A stretch of DNA of 64,000 bases. It comes from CAVSUB01 sp963816725. GTDB taxonomy: Bacteria; Acidobacteriota; Vicinamibacteria; Vicinamibacterales; 2-12-FULL-66-21. The position numbers were made by a program, and so were the translations under genes. Position 1 is the first letter of the stretch; every line of letters begins with the position of its first letter. Location of the stretch: positions 186,001-250,000 of the forward strand of contig CAWFMC010000005.1 of the NCBI GenBank assembly GCA_963816725.1, in the 5' to 3' direction. Of this stretch, positions 1-8,703 are shown in pieces. Under the pieces are notes generated by a model, which worked only from the letters and a program-made list of their open reading frames with translations, was not told where the DNA came from and searched no databases.

Positions 1-16
1 GGCCATGTTCGAGTCG

Positions 17-535
17 CTACAGCGGGCGACGCTCCATCTGGGTGATGCCGTCCATGATGCGTTCGGCCACCGCTTCGGCGCGAGCACCGGTGGCATCCAC
101 CCTGAGGTGGGCGTGGGCATAAGCGAGCTGCCGGGTCGTGAACAGGCGTTCCATCTGCGAGCGATCGGCGGCCAGGGGACGCCGGCCGTCGAGCGGCAGC
201 CGGGCGAGCACTTCCTCGAATGGCACATCCAGCCAGACGGTGACTCCGTCGCGATTCATGGCCCCTCGATTGTCCGGATCGACGAAGGTGCCGCCGCCGG
301 TGGCCACGACGACGTGGCGCAGCGGCAGCAGCAGGTGCAAGATCTCCCGCTCGACGATGCGGAAATACGGCTCACCCTGACGCGCAAAGATGTCGGCGAC
401 CGTGCGGCGCTCGCGTGCCTCGATCAACTGGTCGACGTCCTCGACACGCCAGCCGAGCCTTCCGGCCAGGGCCCGCGCCACCGTCGTCTTGCCGGCGGCC
501 ATGAAGCCCACCAGAAAGATCTTATCGACCGTCAC
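17..535 (-). CDS. aroK: Shikimate kinase
   Basis: Cytosolic enzyme that phosphorylates shikimate at the 3-hydroxyl with ATP, one step before EPSP synthase in chorismate synthesis. The 172-residue product has the usual family length. The Walker A loop GFMAAGKT lies at residues 10-17, the DVD shikimate/Mg site near residues 33-35, the conserved ATGGG loop near residue 78 and the GRRPL lid near residue 115. I chose the GTG at 533-535, because the P-loop then sits ten residues from the start, as in other AroK proteins. It overlaps the 3' end of the upstream aroA by 14 bases, so the two are probably translated from one message. Confidence 0.95.
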   Translation of the reverse strand: MTVDKIFLVGFMAAGKTTVARALAGRLGWRVEDVDQLIEARERRTVADIFARQGEPYFRIVEREILHLLLPLRHVVVATGGGTFVDPDNRGAMNRDGVTVWLDVPFEEVLARLPLDGRRPLAADRSQMERLFTTRQLAYAHAHLRVDATGARAEAVAERIMDGITQMERRPL

Positions 536-1832
536 CGCGCGTGAGCCGATCGAGCGTGTCGAAGAAGCCGGGGTACGAGACGTCCACCGCGGACGCGCCG
601 GTAATCGTCGTCGGGCCCGTAGCCCGCGTCGCCGCGATCGCGAAGGCCATCGCGAGACGATGGTCGTCGCAGGCGTCGACGGTTGCCCCGTGCAGCGGCG
701 CGGAGCGGAGGTGGAATCCGTCGGGGAACTCGTCCATCGTCGTCCCCATCGCCCGCAGGCCGAGCGCCAGCGCGGTGATCCGATCGCTCTCCTTGTGGCG
801 CAGCTCCGCGGCGCCGCGCACGGTCAGCTCGGTTCCCGGCGGCAGCATGGCCGCGAGCGCGGCCAGTGCCGGAATCTCGTCGATGATCGCGGGCACATCG
901 GCCGGCTCGATGGCGAAGCTGCGAGGCGCGTCGAACGCGACCCGGACGCGGCCCATCGGCTCGCCGGCGCCGCGCGTCTCGACGTCGGCGGTGGCCGTGG
1001 CACCGGTCCGGCGAATGATGTCCAGGATGGCCGTGCGGGAGGGGTTCAGGCCCACGCCATCGATCTCGACCTCGCCGCCAGGCGTGCCGGCCGCGAGCGC
1101 CATCCAGAAGGTCGCGCTCGAGATGTCGCCGGGAACGGTCACCGCACACCCGCGCAGCCGCTGGCCACCGGCGATGGAGACCTTCAGGCCCTCCACATCG
1201 ACCGTGGCGCCGAACTCGGCGAGCGCGCGTTCCGTGTGATCGCGCGTCGCGGCCGGCTCCAGCACCGAGGTGCGTCCTTCACTCTGCAGCCCGGCGAGGA
1301 TGACCGCGCTCTTCACCTGGGCGCTGGGCACGGCCGGGATGAAGTCGATCGGCTGGAGGTCGCCCCCCTCGACCGTCAGCGGGGGACGGCCGTTGTCGGA
1401 CTCGAAGCGCGCGCCCATGCGCGTCAGCGGCTCGATCACCCGCTGCATCGGCCGCTTCGACAGCGATCGGTCGCCGATCATCGTCACCCGCATGGGATGC
1501 GCGGCGAGGATGCCGGCCATGAGGCGGATGGTCGTCCCTGAATTAGCAGCGTCCAGCGCACCGGGCGGCGCAGTGAGCCCGCGCAGGCCGCGCCCGTCGA
1601 TCTCGAACTGGTGGTCACCGATCTGACGGACGCCGGCGCCGAGCGCGCGCACGCAGGCCAGGGTCGTGGCACAATCTGCGCCGGGCGAATAGCCGCTGAT
1701 GGTGGTGAGGCCATCGGCCAGCGCGCCGAACATCGCGTAGCGGTGGGAGATCGATTTGTCGCCCGGCACCCGTGTCCGCCCGGCCACGCGTCGGGCCGGC
1801 GACACGACGGTGGCGTCGGTCGTGAAAGCCAT
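522..1832 (-). CDS. aroA: 3-phosphoshikimate 1-carboxyvinyltransferase (EPSP synthase)
   Basis: Transfers the enolpyruvyl group of PEP to shikimate-3-phosphate, the sixth shikimate-pathway step, in the cytosol. The 436-residue product shows the N-terminal VPGDKSISHR substrate-binding motif at residues 22-31, the NSGTT loop near residue 97, the SAQVKSA motif in the middle and the C-terminal DDHRLAMAFA segment. The frame stays open to 1922, but the ATG at 1830-1832 is preferred because it puts the GDKS motif at the usual distance from the N-terminus. A TATAGT hexamer lies about ten bases upstream of this start, so the leader may be very short. It is followed by overlapping aroK. Confidence 0.95.
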   Translation of the reverse strand: MAFTTDATVVSPARRVAGRTRVPGDKSISHRYAMFGALADGLTTISGYSPGADCATTLACVRALGAGVRQIGDHQFEIDGRGLRGLTAPPGALDAANSGTTIRLMAGILAAHPMRVTMIGDRSLSKRPMQRVIEPLTRMGARFESDNGRPPLTVEGGDLQPIDFIPAVPSAQVKSAVILAGLQSEGRTSVLEPAATRDHTERALAEFGATVDVEGLKVSIAGGQRLRGCAVTVPGDISSATFWMALAAGTPGGEVEIDGVGLNPSRTAILDIIRRTGATATADVETRGAGEPMGRVRVAFDAPRSFAIEPADVPAIIDEIPALAALAAMLPPGTELTVRGAAELRHKESDRITALALGLRAMGTTMDEFPDGFHLRSAPLHGATVDACDDHRLAMAFAIAATRATGPTTITGASAVDVSYPGFFDTLDRLTRGDGR

Positions 1833-1969
1833 GGCTGGCAGCACTATAGCATTCGCAATTTCCATCTGATCCGGATTACTATGGTAGCGATTCGCGTGCG
1901 TTTCCAGCCCGCCATGACTCAACCCGGTCGCACGCTTCGGCGCTCCCTCGCCAGTGGCGCCACCTTCGC

Positions 1970-2416
1970 ATGGTGACCCGCGGCGGCACGGTCCGGATCC
2001 AGATCCACAGCAACTTCGACATGCTGGATCTCGTGCAGATCGCCAGCGATCACATCGGCCAGCTGGCCGGCCTCGACGAAGACAGCGTGCACTGGATCAG
2101 CGTGGCCGTGCGCGAGTCGGTGATCAACGCGATCAAACACGGCAACCGCGAACATCCCGACAAGCTGGTGACCGTCGAGTTCACCTTCGCCCCGCCCGCT
2201 GATCCGGGCGAGTTGATCGTCCGCGTGCTGGACGAAGGCGAGGGTTTCGAGCCGGAAGAAGTCGCCGACCCCCTGGCCCCCGAAAACCTCCTCAAGTCGA
2301 GCGGCCGCGGCATCTTCTTCATGCGCAGCTTCATGGACGACGTCACCCTGCGCCGGGCGACGGACGGCGGGATGGAAGTCCGCATGGTCAAGAAGCTGGC
2401 TGCCGCCGGTGCCTGA
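1970..2416 (+). CDS. RsbW-like anti-sigma/serine kinase (HATPase_c)
   Basis: Small 148-residue ATP-binding protein of the GHKL/RsbW group. These bind a sigma factor, or phosphorylate an anti-anti-sigma (STAS) partner on serine. The N-box reads VRESVINAIKHGN, the G1 box DEGEGF and the G2 box SGRGIFFM, in the correct order. There is no transmembrane segment or HisKA domain, so it is not a sensor kinase. It starts at ATG 1970 (GTG 1973 is an alternative). It overlaps the following phosphatase gene by eight bases, implying translational coupling. No sigma factor or STAS gene is adjacent, so its partner cannot be named. Confidence 0.88.
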   Translation: MVTRGGTVRIQIHSNFDMLDLVQIASDHIGQLAGLDEDSVHWISVAVRESVINAIKHGNREHPDKLVTVEFTFAPPADPGELIVRVLDEGEGFEPEEVADPLAPENLLKSSGRGIFFMRSFMDDVTLRRATDGGMEVRMVKKLAAAGA

Positions 2417-3239
2417 GTCGATTCCGCCGGTCTTCCTCGCCACCGCGATCGAAGTGGCGATGCACGCCGGGCGCGTGCAGATGGCGCATTTCGGCGCCGA
2501 CGATCTGCAGGTCGACAAGAAGGGGACGATCGATCTCGTCACCAACATCGACGTGGCCATCGAGCGCGAGTTCCGGGCCCTCATCGCCGAACGCTTCCCG
2601 GACCATGCGGTGCTGGGCGAAGAGTTCGAGCAGGCCGGCCAATGGGATCGGATCCCGGAGTACTGCTGGGTGTTCGATCCGATCGACGGCACCACCAACT
2701 ACGCGCATGGCCTGCCGATTTTCTGCTGCTCGGTCGCGCTCGAGATCCGCGGCGTCCCGGTGGTGGCGGCCGTGTTCGATCCGAACCGGCAGGAGCTGTT
2801 CACCGCAGAGCGCGGGCAGGGCGCCCGCCTGAACGGCAAACCGCTGCGCGTCTCCTCGTGCGCGTCGCTGATCGATTCGCTGCTGGTGACCGGCTTTCAC
2901 TACGACGTCCAGCGCGATCCCGCCGAGCTGATGGCACTGTTCACGCAGTTCATCACGCGCGCGCGAGCCGTACGGCGGCTCGGGTCGGCGGCGCTCGACC
3001 TGTGCTACGTCGCCGCCGGACGCTTCGAGGGCTTCTGGGAACAGAAGCTCCACCCATGGGATGTGGCCGGCGGCGCGCTCCTGGTGGAAGAGGCGGGCGG
3101 GCGCGTTACCGGCGTTGACGGGACGGCATACAGTTCGCGCAGCGGAAGCGTGCTCGCTACCAACGGCCACGTCCACGATCAGATGCTCGACGTGATCCGC
3201 GGGTTCCAGTCGGCGTGGGGCCACCCCGGCGGGTCGTGA
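2409..3239 (+). CDS. Inositol monophosphatase family protein (SuhB-like)
   Basis: Mg-dependent phosphatase of the inositol monophosphatase/SuhB fold, 276 residues. Metal ligands are visible: Glu in GEEF at residues 70-73, the DPIDGTTNY motif at residues 90-98 and the C-terminal HPWDVAGG motif near residue 217. The last is the canonical WDxAAG signature with one Ala-to-Gly change. The substrate (inositol-1-phosphate or another sugar phosphate, possibly PAP) cannot be read from sequence. The start is a GTG inside the end of the upstream anti-sigma-like gene, giving an eight-base overlap. It ends 205 bases before the next gene. Confidence 0.92.
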   Translation: MPESIPPVFLATAIEVAMHAGRVQMAHFGADDLQVDKKGTIDLVTNIDVAIEREFRALIAERFPDHAVLGEEFEQAGQWDRIPEYCWVFDPIDGTTNYAHGLPIFCCSVALEIRGVPVVAAVFDPNRQELFTAERGQGARLNGKPLRVSSCASLIDSLLVTGFHYDVQRDPAELMALFTQFITRARAVRRLGSAALDLCYVAAGRFEGFWEQKLHPWDVAGGALLVEEAGGRVTGVDGTAYSSRSGSVLATNGHVHDQMLDVIRGFQSAWGHPGGS

Positions 3240-3444
3240 CGCGCCTGTTGGTGTCACCTGCCGGTCGGGGCACGTGACATCGGCGGAAGACAGCACCGCC
3301 AGCGTCCCCCTCCAGCTTCTCCTTCCTCGCACCATTACGTTCGATTTTCCGCCTCAACCCCCAACCGCTAAGTGGCACCAATCGTGCTCCGACGCGCGGT
3401 TACCGGCGACTGCACGAGCGCGGTGTCGGGTACCGGAGTGGTCA

Positions 3445-4194
3445 ATGTTGAAACGGCAGTGGTTGTGGACAGTGTGTGCGGCGGTTGGCCTCCTGGCTCT
3501 GACCTCCGCGTCAGCGCAGGCGCAGGTCGTGCAAGTCAGCCGCGGCCGTGACTCGCGCCAGGCGATCGGTTTCACCATCGGCGGGTTCTTTCCGCGCGGG
3601 GAAGACACCCGCGACCACCAGGACACCATCCTGGCAGACCTCGACGATTTGGCAATCGAAGTGAAGGACTTCCGCAACGTGACGTTCGGCGGCGAGTACG
3701 TGTATGCCGTCAACGACTTCCTGGAAGCTGGGGTGGGCATCGGCTACTACTCGAAGGCAGTGGACTCGGTGTACGCCAACTTCGTGAACACGGATGGATC
3801 GGAGATCGAGCAGGAACTGAAGCTGCGGATCGTTCCGATCACCGCCACACTCCGCTTTCTCCCGATCGGCCGTACCGCCGCAGTCCAGCCGTATGTCGGC
3901 GGGGGCCTGGGCATCTTCAACTGGCGTTACTCGGAGATCGGCGATTTCGTCGACTTCAGCGACAACAGCATCTACTCCAACCGCTCCGATCCCTTCGTCG
4001 CCGACGGCACGTCATTCGGTCCCGTGGTGCTCGGCGGGGTGCGGTTCCCCATTGGCGATGCGCTGACTATGGGCGGCGAGCTGCGGTATCAATGGGCGAC
4101 GGGGAACACCGGCGGGCTCGATAACGGGTTCCTCGGCAACAAGATCGATCTCGGCGGCGCCACGGCGAATTTCACGATTCACTTCCGCTTCTGA
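3445..4194 (+). CDS. Outer-membrane beta-barrel protein
   Basis: Predicted exported 249-residue protein. The ATG at 3445 is preceded by GGAG and gives a clear signal peptide (MLKRQW, hydrophobic core, cleavage after SAQAQ). The frame is open further upstream, but without signal character. The mature part alternates short amphipathic strands with glycine/aspartate turns, for example GFTIGGFFPRG, YVGGGLGIFNWRY and MGGELRYQWATG. It ends NFTIHFRF with a C-terminal aromatic, as barrels inserted by the BAM complex do. It resembles small OmpW/OmpA-like barrels, but no specific family is certain. Function is unknown. Confidence 0.8.
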   Translation: MLKRQWLWTVCAAVGLLALTSASAQAQVVQVSRGRDSRQAIGFTIGGFFPRGEDTRDHQDTILADLDDLAIEVKDFRNVTFGGEYVYAVNDFLEAGVGIGYYSKAVDSVYANFVNTDGSEIEQELKLRIVPITATLRFLPIGRTAAVQPYVGGGLGIFNWRYSEIGDFVDFSDNSIYSNRSDPFVADGTSFGPVVLGGVRFPIGDALTMGGELRYQWATGNTGGLDNGFLGNKIDLGGATANFTIHFRF

Positions 4195-4490
4195 CCCCTC
4201 GCTCAGGAGCAACTGTGGCCGCCCCAGTCCTGGTTGGAGTGGTGCGACGCCGGCTATGGGTTCAAATGGTTTGCCGGTTCAGAACACGGGCCGGCGAACC
4301 ATTGAACATTCGAGTGATCGTCGATCGCTCACAACCCCCCGAATCCTCGCAAGCTCCCGCGGCTGCCCTGGCGGGAGGACACTCGTCGCACTCCATAGGT
4401 GACGCCAGGCGCGAAAATATCGCGCGATCCGCGTAGATCAGGTGGCATTCCTGATGCACAGCGCCGGGTGGAACCTTCCCGGAGTATCTG

Positions 4491-5405
4491 ATGCTGTCTT
4501 ATCGAGTCGTCCGCGTTCTTGGGTGCGTGCTGTTCCTCGGCCTCTTCGCCTCCATGGCTACCGCACAGGACTTCGGCACCCTTGCCATCCAGGCTCGCCC
4601 CGAGGGTGCTGAGATCCGCATCGACGGCGAGCGGTGGACCGGCAGCGGTGACGCGAGCACGCTGCAGGTGCAGCTCACCGCCGGCGTGCACCGCGTCGAA
4701 GTCCGTGCGCCGGGCCGGCTGCCCTACCTGTCTGACGTCACGATCCGCGCTGGCCAGACGACACCACTGAACGTCTCGTTGTCGATGGCCCCGGCTCCGC
4801 CCCCAGCGGCCTCGGCGCCGCGCCCGTCACCTGCCGGTCCGCCGCAGCCCGGCAGCGTGGTGGAAGTGTCGAATGCAGAAGACGGCGGCGTGTTCGCGCC
4901 CGACGTCAAGTTCACCGAGGTCAATCATGAGTTCGCCACGCTGATCGGCGCCTATGGCGGCTACGTCTTCGGCGGTCAACTGATGTTCGGTGGCGGCGGC
5001 TACTGGCAGGCCAATTCCTCGAACGGCGTGCACATCGCGTATGGCGGCCCGGTCGTCGAGTGGCGCGCCCTGCGTGGCAGGACGATCGGGTTCAATCTGC
5101 ACGCGCTCGTCGGCGGCGGCACGGAATACACGGATGATCACTACGGGTACTACGGCTACGGCGGCGGCCCCTACGTCGATCCGCGCGATCGGAACGGCCA
5201 CGACGTGCGCGTGCCGCCACCGGCATACGCGTATCCCTACCCCTACCACTACTACGACGCGTTCTTCGTCGCCGATCCGGAAGCGCAGCTCGTGATCCAC
5301 TTCGGGTCGAGCGTGCGCCTGCAGGGGAGCGTCGGCTACCGCGCAACGTCCGAAAGCCGGCTGAACGGCGTCAGCGGCGGCGTCTCGGTGCAGATCGGCC
5401 GGTAG
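4491..5405 (+). CDS. Exported PEGA-domain protein with Tyr/Pro-rich loop
   Basis: A 304-residue protein with a signal peptide (cleaved near MATAQ, residues 22-26). It is followed by a PEGA domain at about residues 29-98, recognised by RPEGAEIRIDGE and GVHRVEVRAPG. Residues 100-118 are a Pro/Ala linker. The C-terminal half (about 140-304) looks like a beta-barrel or sandwich built of Gly/Tyr strands, with an extended loop rich in Tyr, Pro and His around residues 217-260. PEGA domains are carbohydrate- or cell-wall-linked beta domains in other proteins. The 296 bases upstream hold an imperfect palindrome near 4409-4427 but no clear gene. The role is probably surface structural. Confidence 0.78.
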   Translation: MLSYRVVRVLGCVLFLGLFASMATAQDFGTLAIQARPEGAEIRIDGERWTGSGDASTLQVQLTAGVHRVEVRAPGRLPYLSDVTIRAGQTTPLNVSLSMAPAPPPAASAPRPSPAGPPQPGSVVEVSNAEDGGVFAPDVKFTEVNHEFATLIGAYGGYVFGGQLMFGGGGYWQANSSNGVHIAYGGPVVEWRALRGRTIGFNLHALVGGGTEYTDDHYGYYGYGGGPYVDPRDRNGHDVRVPPPAYAYPYPYHYYDAFFVADPEAQLVIHFGSSVRLQGSVGYRATSESRLNGVSGGVSVQIGR

Positions 5406-5433
5406 GCAATCACTCGCCAGGGGATGACGAGCA

Positions 5434-5485
5434 CGGCGGGCGGCCGCAGAGCGGTCGCTCGCCGTTGTTATTTGGCGGCCCGCCG
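5434..5485. terminator. Possible bidirectional terminator hairpin
   Basis: CGGCGGGC at 5434-5441 is the exact reverse complement of GCCCGCCG at 5478-5485. A smaller internal stem and a TTGTTATTT stretch lie between them. It sits in the gap between two convergent genes, where a shared terminator would be expected. The long loop and lack of a clean U-tract keep this tentative. Confidence 0.3.
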
Positions 5486-5543
5486 CGAGCCGGCGTGCCG
5501 CACCGTCGTGATTAGGTACTCGTGCGCGTGGATGGAAAGCGGG

Positions 5544-6989
5544 TCACTGCGTTGTGTCGCAGTACAGCGCGACGCCGCCGCCGTCCGCCACTCGTTGGTA
5601 TCCTCTGAGGAACTCCGGGTGATGCAGCGAACGCTGGTATAACGCGTCGCCCCCCTCGGCTTCTTCCTCGACCAGCACCCACTTCGCCAGCCCGTGCGGA
5701 CCGCCGGCGAGCGCGACCACCCACAGATCGCCGTTCCCTTCATGCAGGAAGTTGTGGACCTGGTATCCGTATGCCGATAGATCGTGGATGTAGTGGGCCA
5801 GCGATCCCATGCTCACGAAGATCACGTCATCGCCGGACGGATTGAAGTGCGCCCTCAGGTAGGCGGTGACTGCCTCGCGGCCGAGGCGGTTGGCGTTGTC
5901 GCGCTGCGCTTCGAGGACCATCGGGGCATGCCGATCGAGCGGTGAGTCGTGCACCAGCACGCCGACGACGAGCACAGCGGCCGCGAAGATGCGCACGCGA
6001 CGAGGCAGCAGCCCGATGCCGATGCCGCAGAGCACCGCGCTGGCGAACACCAGCGGCAGGCTGTAACGCACCCGCAGCGGATGTCCGTTGAAGTACGCGT
6101 ACCACGGCAGAACGGCCGACGCTGCCAGCGCAAGGACGATCACGAGCGAGGCGCGGGCGCGCGATCGCACGAATGCGATGGCGATCAGGACTGCAGACAG
6201 GTACGCCGGCCAGATCAACATCCATCCGGATAGCTGGTAGACGCCGATGCGCACCTGGCGCCACGCCAGCCAGCCCTGACCGCGCGCCTCGTTCTCGGCT
6301 ACGAAGAACCCGGCGGAGACGACCCACTCACCAGTGGTCCAGCGGCTGTTCAGCACGAACAGCATGACCGCGACCGCCGGATACACGCAGAGTCGTGCGG
6401 CCGCGCGAAGCGCTGTCATTGGCGGGACGCCGCGCCGCAACAGGGCGATGAGGCCGAGGCCCACGATTGCCGCGGTGATCGGCCAGGCCTCATACCGGGT
6501 CATGCACGCCGCCGTCACGGCGAGGCCCGCCGCATGTGGCCAGCCTGGCGCGTCACGATCGATCCACTCAGCCACCAACATCACCGCCAGCATCGTCGTC
6601 CCGAACAGGAGCGGCTCGGTCATCGGCGTGCTCTGGAGATAGAGCAGGTTGGGGTTGGCGAGGATCAGCGCTGCGGCTGTCGAGCCCCCGGCCGACGATC
6701 CGGTGGTGCGGTGGATCAAGCGCGCTGCGGCCCACGCGGCCAGCGCGATGCTCGCGACGGAGATGAGGATCGCGAACGCACCCGTTCGGTACAGCACGTC
6801 GATCTGGACCGGGAACATGTCGAGCAAATGCGGCAGCGGCAGCCAGACCGCACCGATCTGCTGCCAGCCGGGCACGATGCTGTCGAAGACACGGCGCGAG
6901 ACGACGAGGTGGGCGCGGGCGTCGTAGTGGCTGAGCGCGAGGCCGATCAGGGAGTAGTGGATCGCCGCGGCGCCGCCGAGGACGAACAC
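5544..6989 (-). CDS. Polytopic GT-C/ArnT-like glycosyltransferase
   Basis: Integral membrane protein of 481 residues with about ten hydrophobic segments and a soluble C-terminal tail of about 100 residues. The N-terminal loop (LSHYDARAHLVVSRRVFDS) occupies the position of the acidic catalytic motif in the first periplasmic loop of GT39/GT83-type enzymes. LQSTPMTEPLLF resembles the conserved second loop. Such enzymes transfer sugars or aminoarabinose from polyprenyl-phosphate donors. The start is a GTG at 6989. An in-frame CTG at 7034 would lengthen the first segment and cannot be excluded, as an upstream stop closes the frame just beyond it. The gene is divergent from the DedA-like gene. Confidence 0.75.
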   Translation of the reverse strand: MFVLGGAAAIHYSLIGLALSHYDARAHLVVSRRVFDSIVPGWQQIGAVWLPLPHLLDMFPVQIDVLYRTGAFAILISVASIALAAWAAARLIHRTTGSSAGGSTAAALILANPNLLYLQSTPMTEPLLFGTTMLAVMLVAEWIDRDAPGWPHAAGLAVTAACMTRYEAWPITAAIVGLGLIALLRRGVPPMTALRAAARLCVYPAVAVMLFVLNSRWTTGEWVVSAGFFVAENEARGQGWLAWRQVRIGVYQLSGWMLIWPAYLSAVLIAIAFVRSRARASLVIVLALAASAVLPWYAYFNGHPLRVRYSLPLVFASAVLCGIGIGLLPRRVRIFAAAVLVVGVLVHDSPLDRHAPMVLEAQRDNANRLGREAVTAYLRAHFNPSGDDVIFVSMGSLAHYIHDLSAYGYQVHNFLHEGNGDLWVVALAGGPHGLAKWVLVEEEAEGGDALYQRSLHHPEFLRGYQRVADGGGVALYCDTTQ

Positions 6990-7060
6990 GAGCGCGGCGG
7001 CGGCTGATGCGGCGGACGGGCGTCTCGTGAGCAGGACTCTTCTAGTCTACACTCAGCACG

Positions 7061-7675
7061 ATGAAGCGGGTTCTCGAGTGGGTGCAGGGTTTCGCCCTGT
7101 CGCTGGGCGGTCCGGGCCTGTTTTTGATCGCGTTTCTCGACTCGTCGTTCCTGTCGTTTCCCGAAGTCGTCGACCTGCTGATCGTCTGGCTGACGATCCA
7201 GCATCCGCCTCGCATGCCGTTCTACGCCCTGCTCGCGACGCTCGGGTCGGTGGCGGGCTGCCTCGCGCTGTTTCTGGTGGCGCGCAAGGGCGGGGACGCG
7301 TTCCTGCGCAAGCGCCTGCACGAGCGCCACGTGGAGCGCGCCACTGCGGTGGTTCGCAAGTACGGCCTGCTCAGCGTCCTCGTCCCGTCTCTCCTGCCGC
7401 CGCCCGCCCCATTCAAGATTTTCGTGCTCGCCGCCGGCGTGGCGCAGGTCCGAACTGTCGACTTCGTGCTCGCGGTCGCGATCGGTCGCGGGACGCGCTA
7501 CTTCGGTGAAGGCGTGCTGGCACTCTGGTACGGTGAGCGCGCCGCGGCATTCCTGCGCGACCATGCGCAGTCGATCGCGTTCTGGATGGGGGCCGGGGCG
7601 CTGGTTCTCGGGGTCGCGTGGATGCTCTGGCAAAAGCGCCGCGGCGGCGCTGGTACGGTCGCCGACGAGAATTGA
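7061..7675 (+). CDS. DedA/VTT-domain membrane protein
   Basis: A 204-residue inner-membrane protein of the DedA/SNARE-associated (VTT) family. Members act in membrane homeostasis and include undecaprenyl-phosphate and phosphatidylethanolamine flippases. The characteristic first re-entrant segment (FLDSSFLSFPEVVDLL) and the PSLLPPPAPFKIFVLAAGV segment with its proline-rich turn are both visible, followed by two further hydrophobic helices and a basic C-terminus. It lies head-to-head with the ArnT-like gene and 50 bases upstream of a GT2 gene that has its own promoter. A recycling or flipping role for the lipid carrier used by nearby glycosyltransferases is plausible but not shown. Confidence 0.85.
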   Translation: MKRVLEWVQGFALSLGGPGLFLIAFLDSSFLSFPEVVDLLIVWLTIQHPPRMPFYALLATLGSVAGCLALFLVARKGGDAFLRKRLHERHVERATAVVRKYGLLSVLVPSLLPPPAPFKIFVLAAGVAQVRTVDFVLAVAIGRGTRYFGEGVLALWYGERAAAFLRDHAQSIAFWMGAGALVLGVAWMLWQKRRGGAGTVADEN

Positions 7676-7701
7676 CGGGTTGGGCAGAACTCACCTATAA
7701 T
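7672..7701 (+). promoter_or_regulatory. Sigma-70-type promoter for the GT2 gene
   Basis: TTGACG at 7672-7677 and TATAAT at 7696-7701 are separated by 18 bases. This is a near-consensus housekeeping promoter straddling the end of the DedA-like gene. Transcription would start near 7708, giving a leader of about 20 bases before the ATG at 7729. Confidence 0.75.
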
Positions 7702-7728
7702 CAGTCGTTTGTGGTCACGCCAGAGACG

Positions 7729-8703
7729 ATGAATCCGGAGATCTCGGTCGTCATTCCGGTCCGCAACGAGGCCCTGAACGTGCCGGCCTTGTACGAGGAG
7801 CTGACGACGACGCTCGAGGGGTTCGGCCGACGTTACGAGATCATCCTGATCGATGACGGCAGCACCGATCAGACGTTCGAGTTGCTGGCCGGTCTCCAGG
7901 CGCGGGACGCACGGCTCCGGATCATCCGCTTCCGCCGCAACTTCGGCCAGACCGCCGGGTTTGCCGCCGGCTTTGCCCACGCCCGCGGCCGCTTCATCGT
8001 CACGTCGGACGGCGACCTCCAGAACGACCCCCGCGACATCCCCGCGATGATCGACCTGGCGCAGAGCTTCGACATCGTCGCGGGCTGGCGCAAGGACCGG
8101 CAGGACGCCTTCATCAACCGCCGGCTGCCGTCGATGATCGCCAACTGGATCATCTCCCGCGTGACCGGCGTCCGGCTGCACGATTACGGCTGTTCGCTGA
8201 AGGTGTTCCGCGCCGAAGTGGTGAAGCCGTTGAAGCTGTACGGCGAAATGCACCGGTTCCTGCCGGCGATCGCGAGCGAGATGGGCGTCACCATCACCGA
8301 GCGGGTCGTCAATCATCGCAAGCGCGTGCACGGCCGGTCGAACTACGGGATCTCGCGCACCGCGCGCGTGGTGCTCGATCTGCTGACGGTCAAGTTCCTC
8401 ATCAGCTACTCGACGAGACCGCTCCAGATTTTCGGTTTGCTCGGTCTCGGCATGGGCTCTCTCGGCGCGCTGATGTCGGCATGGCTGGTGATCGTGAAGT
8501 ACGTCTATCACCAGGGGATTGCCGACCGGCCGCTGCTGATCGCGGCCGTCGTGTTGATGGTGATGGGCGGGCAGTTCCTGATGAGCGGCCTCATCGCCGA
8601 GATGCTGGCGCGCACGTATCACGAGTCGCAGGACAAACCGATTTACGTCATCCGGGAAATTCGCGAGGCGGCGGCACGCCCGAGGGGAGTCGTAGGCGCA
8701 TGA
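7729..8703 (+). CDS. GT2 glycosyltransferase, polyprenyl-phosphate sugar transferase type
   Basis: A 324-residue family-2 glycosyltransferase. The GT-A domain begins at once (SVVIPVRNEALNVPAL) and shows DDGSTD for nucleotide binding, TSDGDLQNDP for the DxD metal site, and GWRKDRQD. Two hydrophobic segments near residues 235-300 end the protein, as in ArnC/GtrB/DPM-type enzymes, which transfer a sugar from a nucleotide donor to undecaprenyl phosphate at the inner membrane. It could supply the lipid-linked donor for the ArnT-like enzyme at 5544-6989. I chose the ATG at 7729, directly before the conserved N-terminal strand. Its stop overlaps the next start (ATGA). Confidence 0.9.
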   Translation: MNPEISVVIPVRNEALNVPALYEELTTTLEGFGRRYEIILIDDGSTDQTFELLAGLQARDARLRIIRFRRNFGQTAGFAAGFAHARGRFIVTSDGDLQNDPRDIPAMIDLAQSFDIVAGWRKDRQDAFINRRLPSMIANWIISRVTGVRLHDYGCSLKVFRAEVVKPLKLYGEMHRFLPAIASEMGVTITERVVNHRKRVHGRSNYGISRTARVVLDLLTVKFLISYSTRPLQIFGLLGLGMGSLGALMSAWLVIVKYVYHQGIADRPLLIAAVVLMVMGGQFLMSGLIAEMLARTYHESQDKPIYVIREIREAAARPRGVVGA

